Made by a program: the position numbers and the translations under genes
Assembly (NCBI GenBank): GCA_964291445.2
Contig: OZ219864.1
Span: 868,001 to 932,000, forward strand
Origin: JAPOXR01 sp964291445
GTDB lineage: Bacteria; Pseudomonadota; Alphaproteobacteria; Rhodobacterales; Rhodobacteraceae
Reading direction: 5' to 3'
DNA: 64,000 nt
Notes under the pieces: model-generated
The model's input: the letters and a program-made list of their open reading frames with translations, nothing else
Database searches by the model: none
Told to the model about the DNA's origin: nothing
Shown: positions 62,122-64,000 of the stretch, piece after piece
Numbering within the stretch: the first letter of the stretch is position 1
How the letters are laid out: each line of letters opens with the position of its first letter

Positions 62122-62388
62122 CTTAGCGTCTGGATAAAGGCCAGGGGGATCGATCACGGGAGGCATCCATTTGTTGCAATGATCACTTTCCCTGGCGTGG
62201 AAGAGGCACTGGATGTGCGAGGAGAAATCGAGGTCGATGACTCGTCTGCATACGTTTCCCTCGTCCTTATCGGATTTGCTGCAGAAGTGCGTCAACTCGG
62301 CGTCATTGGAGTGAAGTTGGACATCCATGACAAAGTTGTCGATGCTGGCGAACTGGTTGTCAGGAAACCCCGCGACACACAGCCGTGA
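62122..62388 (+). pseudogene. DUF6941-like gene, 3' part (includes right CTTAG copy)
   Basis: After the duplicated CTTAG (62122-62126) the frame reads LSVWIKARGIDHGRHPFVAM, ITFPGVEEALDVRGEIEVDD, LVLIGFAAEVRQLGVIGVKL and DIHDKVVDAGELVVRKPR, ending TGA 62386-62388. It is the continuation of the 60677 gene. A beta-sandwich-like pattern with an (M/I)xxPG segment is evident; no catalytic motif. It has no start of its own. Confidence 0.8.
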
Positions 62389-62412
62389 TCCGTACATTCT
62401 GTCGCGGAGGAC

Positions 62413-62556
62413 ATGGAGCCTCGCCAAATCACATTTGAACCAGCCGTCCGTCCTCACGGTCCGCTCATTATTGTCCGGAAAATCGAATCGTCGGTGTACG
62501 AGGTGGGTCTTCAGTACCGTGCCCCTGACTTCAGAGAACAGAACTTCCATTGGTAA
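62413..62556 (+). CDS. Possible small protein downstream of the DUF6941-like gene
   Basis: ATG 62413 opens 47 codons (RQITFEPAVRPHGPLIIVRK, then IESSVYEVGLQYR). It is 24 bases after the previous gene, in the same frame. GGAGG is present but only two bases before the ATG, too close for a normal ribosome-binding site. The residue mix is protein-like, but no family is recognised. It may be the last gene of the toxin-antitoxin-DUF6941 operon or noise. Confidence 0.25.
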   Translation: MEPRQITFEPAVRPHGPLIIVRKIESSVYEVGLQYRAPDFREQNFHW

Positions 62557-63130
62557 GTCGGGGCCGTCGCCCCCGATGATTGTCCCTGTATTCCTCCAGA
62601 AAGTTCTCAATATTGCGGAAGTCACGCTACCCGCAACAAGCCGGGCTTCCTGAAAGTATACCCCTTGCCGCGGCGACGATCTGTCATACTGGCAGATGAG
62701 CTGCCTCCATTCAGAATGTCCCCATACCGTGGCAGGGTCGGCCGTGCCCTGCGACGGGCGGGGTCGATCAGGATCAGAAGGAGGTTGGGAGCAGCAGGGG
62801 GTAGCTCCGGCACCCCTGCCATCCTGATTGACGCCCCATAACCCCATAAGCTGGGGCGCGCTCTCGCCCACGGCCCACATTCCACGCACCATACCTCGTA
62901 AATGGCACCAGGGGGCCGGAGCCGCCGACCGCGAGAGCGCCTACGTGACAGGCCGAGACCGAAAACCCGAAGGCTGTGAATAGAAAGTGCCGAGAATTTG
63001 GCGCAGGGCCGCCCTGATTTTTGCTGCAATGTCAGGTAGATGACGAACCCACGCCTGAATGTGCGTTTGACGGGCAAAGTTCCGGCAGCCATAATGAATA
63101 GATATTGAAGAAATAAACAAGGATGATTCC
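62557..63130. other. Non-coding or degraded region before the Fic gene
   Basis: About 570 bases with no gene I can support. It includes a partial copy of a sequence also found at about 12030 (core CATCCTGATTG.CGCCC) and a short CCCCATAACCCCATAAGCTGGGGCG stretch. The last 50 bases are AT-rich, with AAGGA seven bases before the Fic start, so the promoter should be there. Confidence 0.4.
62812..62843 (-). repeat. Dispersed repeat, copy 2
   Basis: On the minus strand GGGGCGTCAATCAGGATGGC followed by AGGGGTGCCGG closely matches, with several substitutions, the sequence near 12032-12058 (GGGCGACAATCAGGATGACG then GGGGTACTGG). About 24 of 30 positions agree by eye. Both copies lie in degraded, gene-free stretches. 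Confidence 0.35.
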
Positions 63131-64000
63131 ATGCATCCAGTTGTCGAACTCCGCAAGGTCACGCCGCTCGAGAAACAGGTCGTCAACAGGCTTCTGCGCG
63201 AACGGGAGCCGGTCAGCCTGGCTGATCTCATCGACGGCCTGCCGGATGCGCCCAGCCAATCGACAGTACATCGCGCGGTGACGCGCCTGATCGAAAAGGG
63301 GATCATGACACGCAAGGGGAAGACGAGGGGCGCGCGTTTCGTCTTGTCCGAAGACGCTCGGCATTTTGCCACGTCGCCCAGGATGCGCCCGCCCATTCCC
63401 TTCGACCCGGAACGAATCGCGGGCTATGAACCAAACCGGACGGCGTGGCTGCCGGATGCGCTCCGTGAAGGGATGGTGGCGGCGGGCGAGGGTGTGTGTG
63501 GACATCTCGATGCCTCCACTTACAGTCGGCAGATCGCCGAGAGGTTCATGATCGATCTCAGCTGGGCCTCGTCCCGGATGGAAGGCAACACCTACGACTT
63601 TCTCGAGACCGAGATGCTGATCCGGTATGGCCAGGAGGCCGACGGACATGACAGGGCCGAGGCGTTGATGCTTCTCAACCACAAGAAGGCCATCGGCCAC
63701 ATGCTCGACCGTCTCGACGAGGGCATTCCCGATATCAATGACATTTGTCGCCTTCACGCGCTGATGATGACTGGTCTCATGACCCCCGGAGAGGTCGGCC
63801 GCGTGCGCAGCCATCGCGTGCAGATCAGCTCATCCTCCTACATTCCTAGTGCTGACCCCCGTGAACTGGCTGTCCGGCAAGGCCAGGTCCTGTCGCTCGC
63901 AGCAGCGATCAAGGACCCTTTCGAGGCCTCCTTCTTCCTCTTGGCCGCCATGTCCTACCTGCAGGCCTTCGGCGACGGCAACAAGCGGATGGGGCGCCTG
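63131..64000 (+). CDS. Fic-family protein with N-terminal winged helix (3'-truncated by window edge)
   Basis: ATG 63131 (AAGGA seven bases before) opens a frame that runs off the right edge. The N-terminus is a winged helix (PLEKQVVNRLLREREPVSLA, then STVHRAVTRLIEKGIMTRKG). A Fic domain follows: LSWASSRMEGNTYDFLETEM contains the class-II inhibitory motif (S-x-x-x-E-G in SSRMEG), and TGLMTPGEVGRVRSHRVQIS is the usual pre-core block. The core helix reads FGDGNKRMGRL; the family histidine position, HPFxxGNGR, appears as LQAFGDGNKR, so the catalytic His is replaced. Fic enzymes transfer AMP to hydroxyl groups; with this core the activity is doubtful. Confidence 0.85.
   Translation, partial: MHPVVELRKVTPLEKQVVNRLLREREPVSLADLIDGLPDAPSQSTVHRAVTRLIEKGIMTRKGKTRGARFVLSEDARHFATSPRMRPPIPFDPERIAGYEPNRTAWLPDALREGMVAAGEGVCGHLDASTYSRQIAERFMIDLSWASSRMEGNTYDFLETEMLIRYGQEADGHDRAEALMLLNHKKAIGHMLDRLDEGIPDINDICRLHALMMTGLMTPGEVGRVRSHRVQISSSSYIPSADPRELAVRQGQVLSLAAAIKDPFEASFFLLAAMSYLQAFGDGNKRMGRL

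Noticed and set aside
1..64000. CRISPR arrays, rRNA genes or a prophage
   Set aside because: No regularly spaced direct repeats, ribosomal RNA or phage structural genes were seen.

Overview
The window is a GC-rich (about 60-65% by eye) bacterial chromosome segment, almost certainly from an alphaproteobacterium. The evidence is the gene content and order: addAB with amgK/murU/tsaE, ubiB-ubiE-mutM, an enoyl-CoA hydratase next to rpsT and dnaA-dnaN-recF, a HemY-domain TPR protein beside a mitofilin-like coiled-coil protein, an IalB-family protein, and a TRAP transporter. A Rhodospirillales-like lineage is plausible but not provable from this sequence. Nearly all housekeeping genes are intact, yet at least six accessory or inserted genes are broken.

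Layout. 0-11.6 kb: the end of a UvrD-type helicase (probably the tail of a RecQ-UvrD fusion), then on the minus strand tsaE-amgK-murU and addB-addA (DNA-break repair and cell-wall recycling), with a frameshifted HipA-family remnant wedged between murU and addB. 11.6-16.3 kb: an accessory patch holding a GntR C-terminal remnant, a hipBA toxin-antitoxin pair and a two-gene operon (a DUF4365 nuclease-like protein plus a 378-aa unknown). 16.3-25.3 kb: SCO copper chaperone, HD hydrolase, ahcY, DUF1761, EVE protein, tsaD/hemD, ubiB-ubiE and mutM. 25.4-28.0 kb: a three-gene ABC importer of the NMT1/THI5 class. 28.2-34.3 kb: an enoyl-CoA hydratase with a frameshift, rpsT, a rhodanese, dnaA-dnaN-recF and tRNA-Thr(CGU). 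34.4-47.4 kb: a HemY-like TPR/zinc-ribbon protein, a mitofilin-like protein, SDR and MDR oxidoreductases, mtgA, a GST, queG, an epimerase, a small exported peptide, two L,D-transpeptidases, a CAP lipoprotein, rlmN and an IalB protein. 48.0-59.7 kb: leuC-leuD and leuB, separated by about 8.6 kb that holds an ImmA/IrrE pseudogene and a catabolic cluster (TPP enzyme, FAD oxidase, TRAP dctPQM, and a divergent Asp/Glu-racemase-like gene). 59.8-62.6 kb: a lower-GC patch with a RelE/HigB-like toxin carrying an in-frame amber stop, its overlapping XRE antitoxin, and a DUF6941-like gene split by a 1302-bp ISAzo13-type insertion sequence. The end holds the 5' part of a winged-helix Fic protein.

The most informative results read directly from the sequence are: (i) exact reconstruction of the IS insertion (5-bp duplication CTTAG, 24-bp imperfect inverted repeats, restored reading frame); (ii) a toxin gene with one in-frame TAG that overlaps an intact antitoxin; (iii) the uncharacterised DUF4365 plus 378-aa operon next to hipBA, the best candidate here for an undescribed system; and (iv) the leuD/leuB and mutM/enoyl-CoA hydratase neighbourhoods, each apparently split by a transport cluster with decay nearby. 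No CRISPR array, rRNA or prophage was seen.
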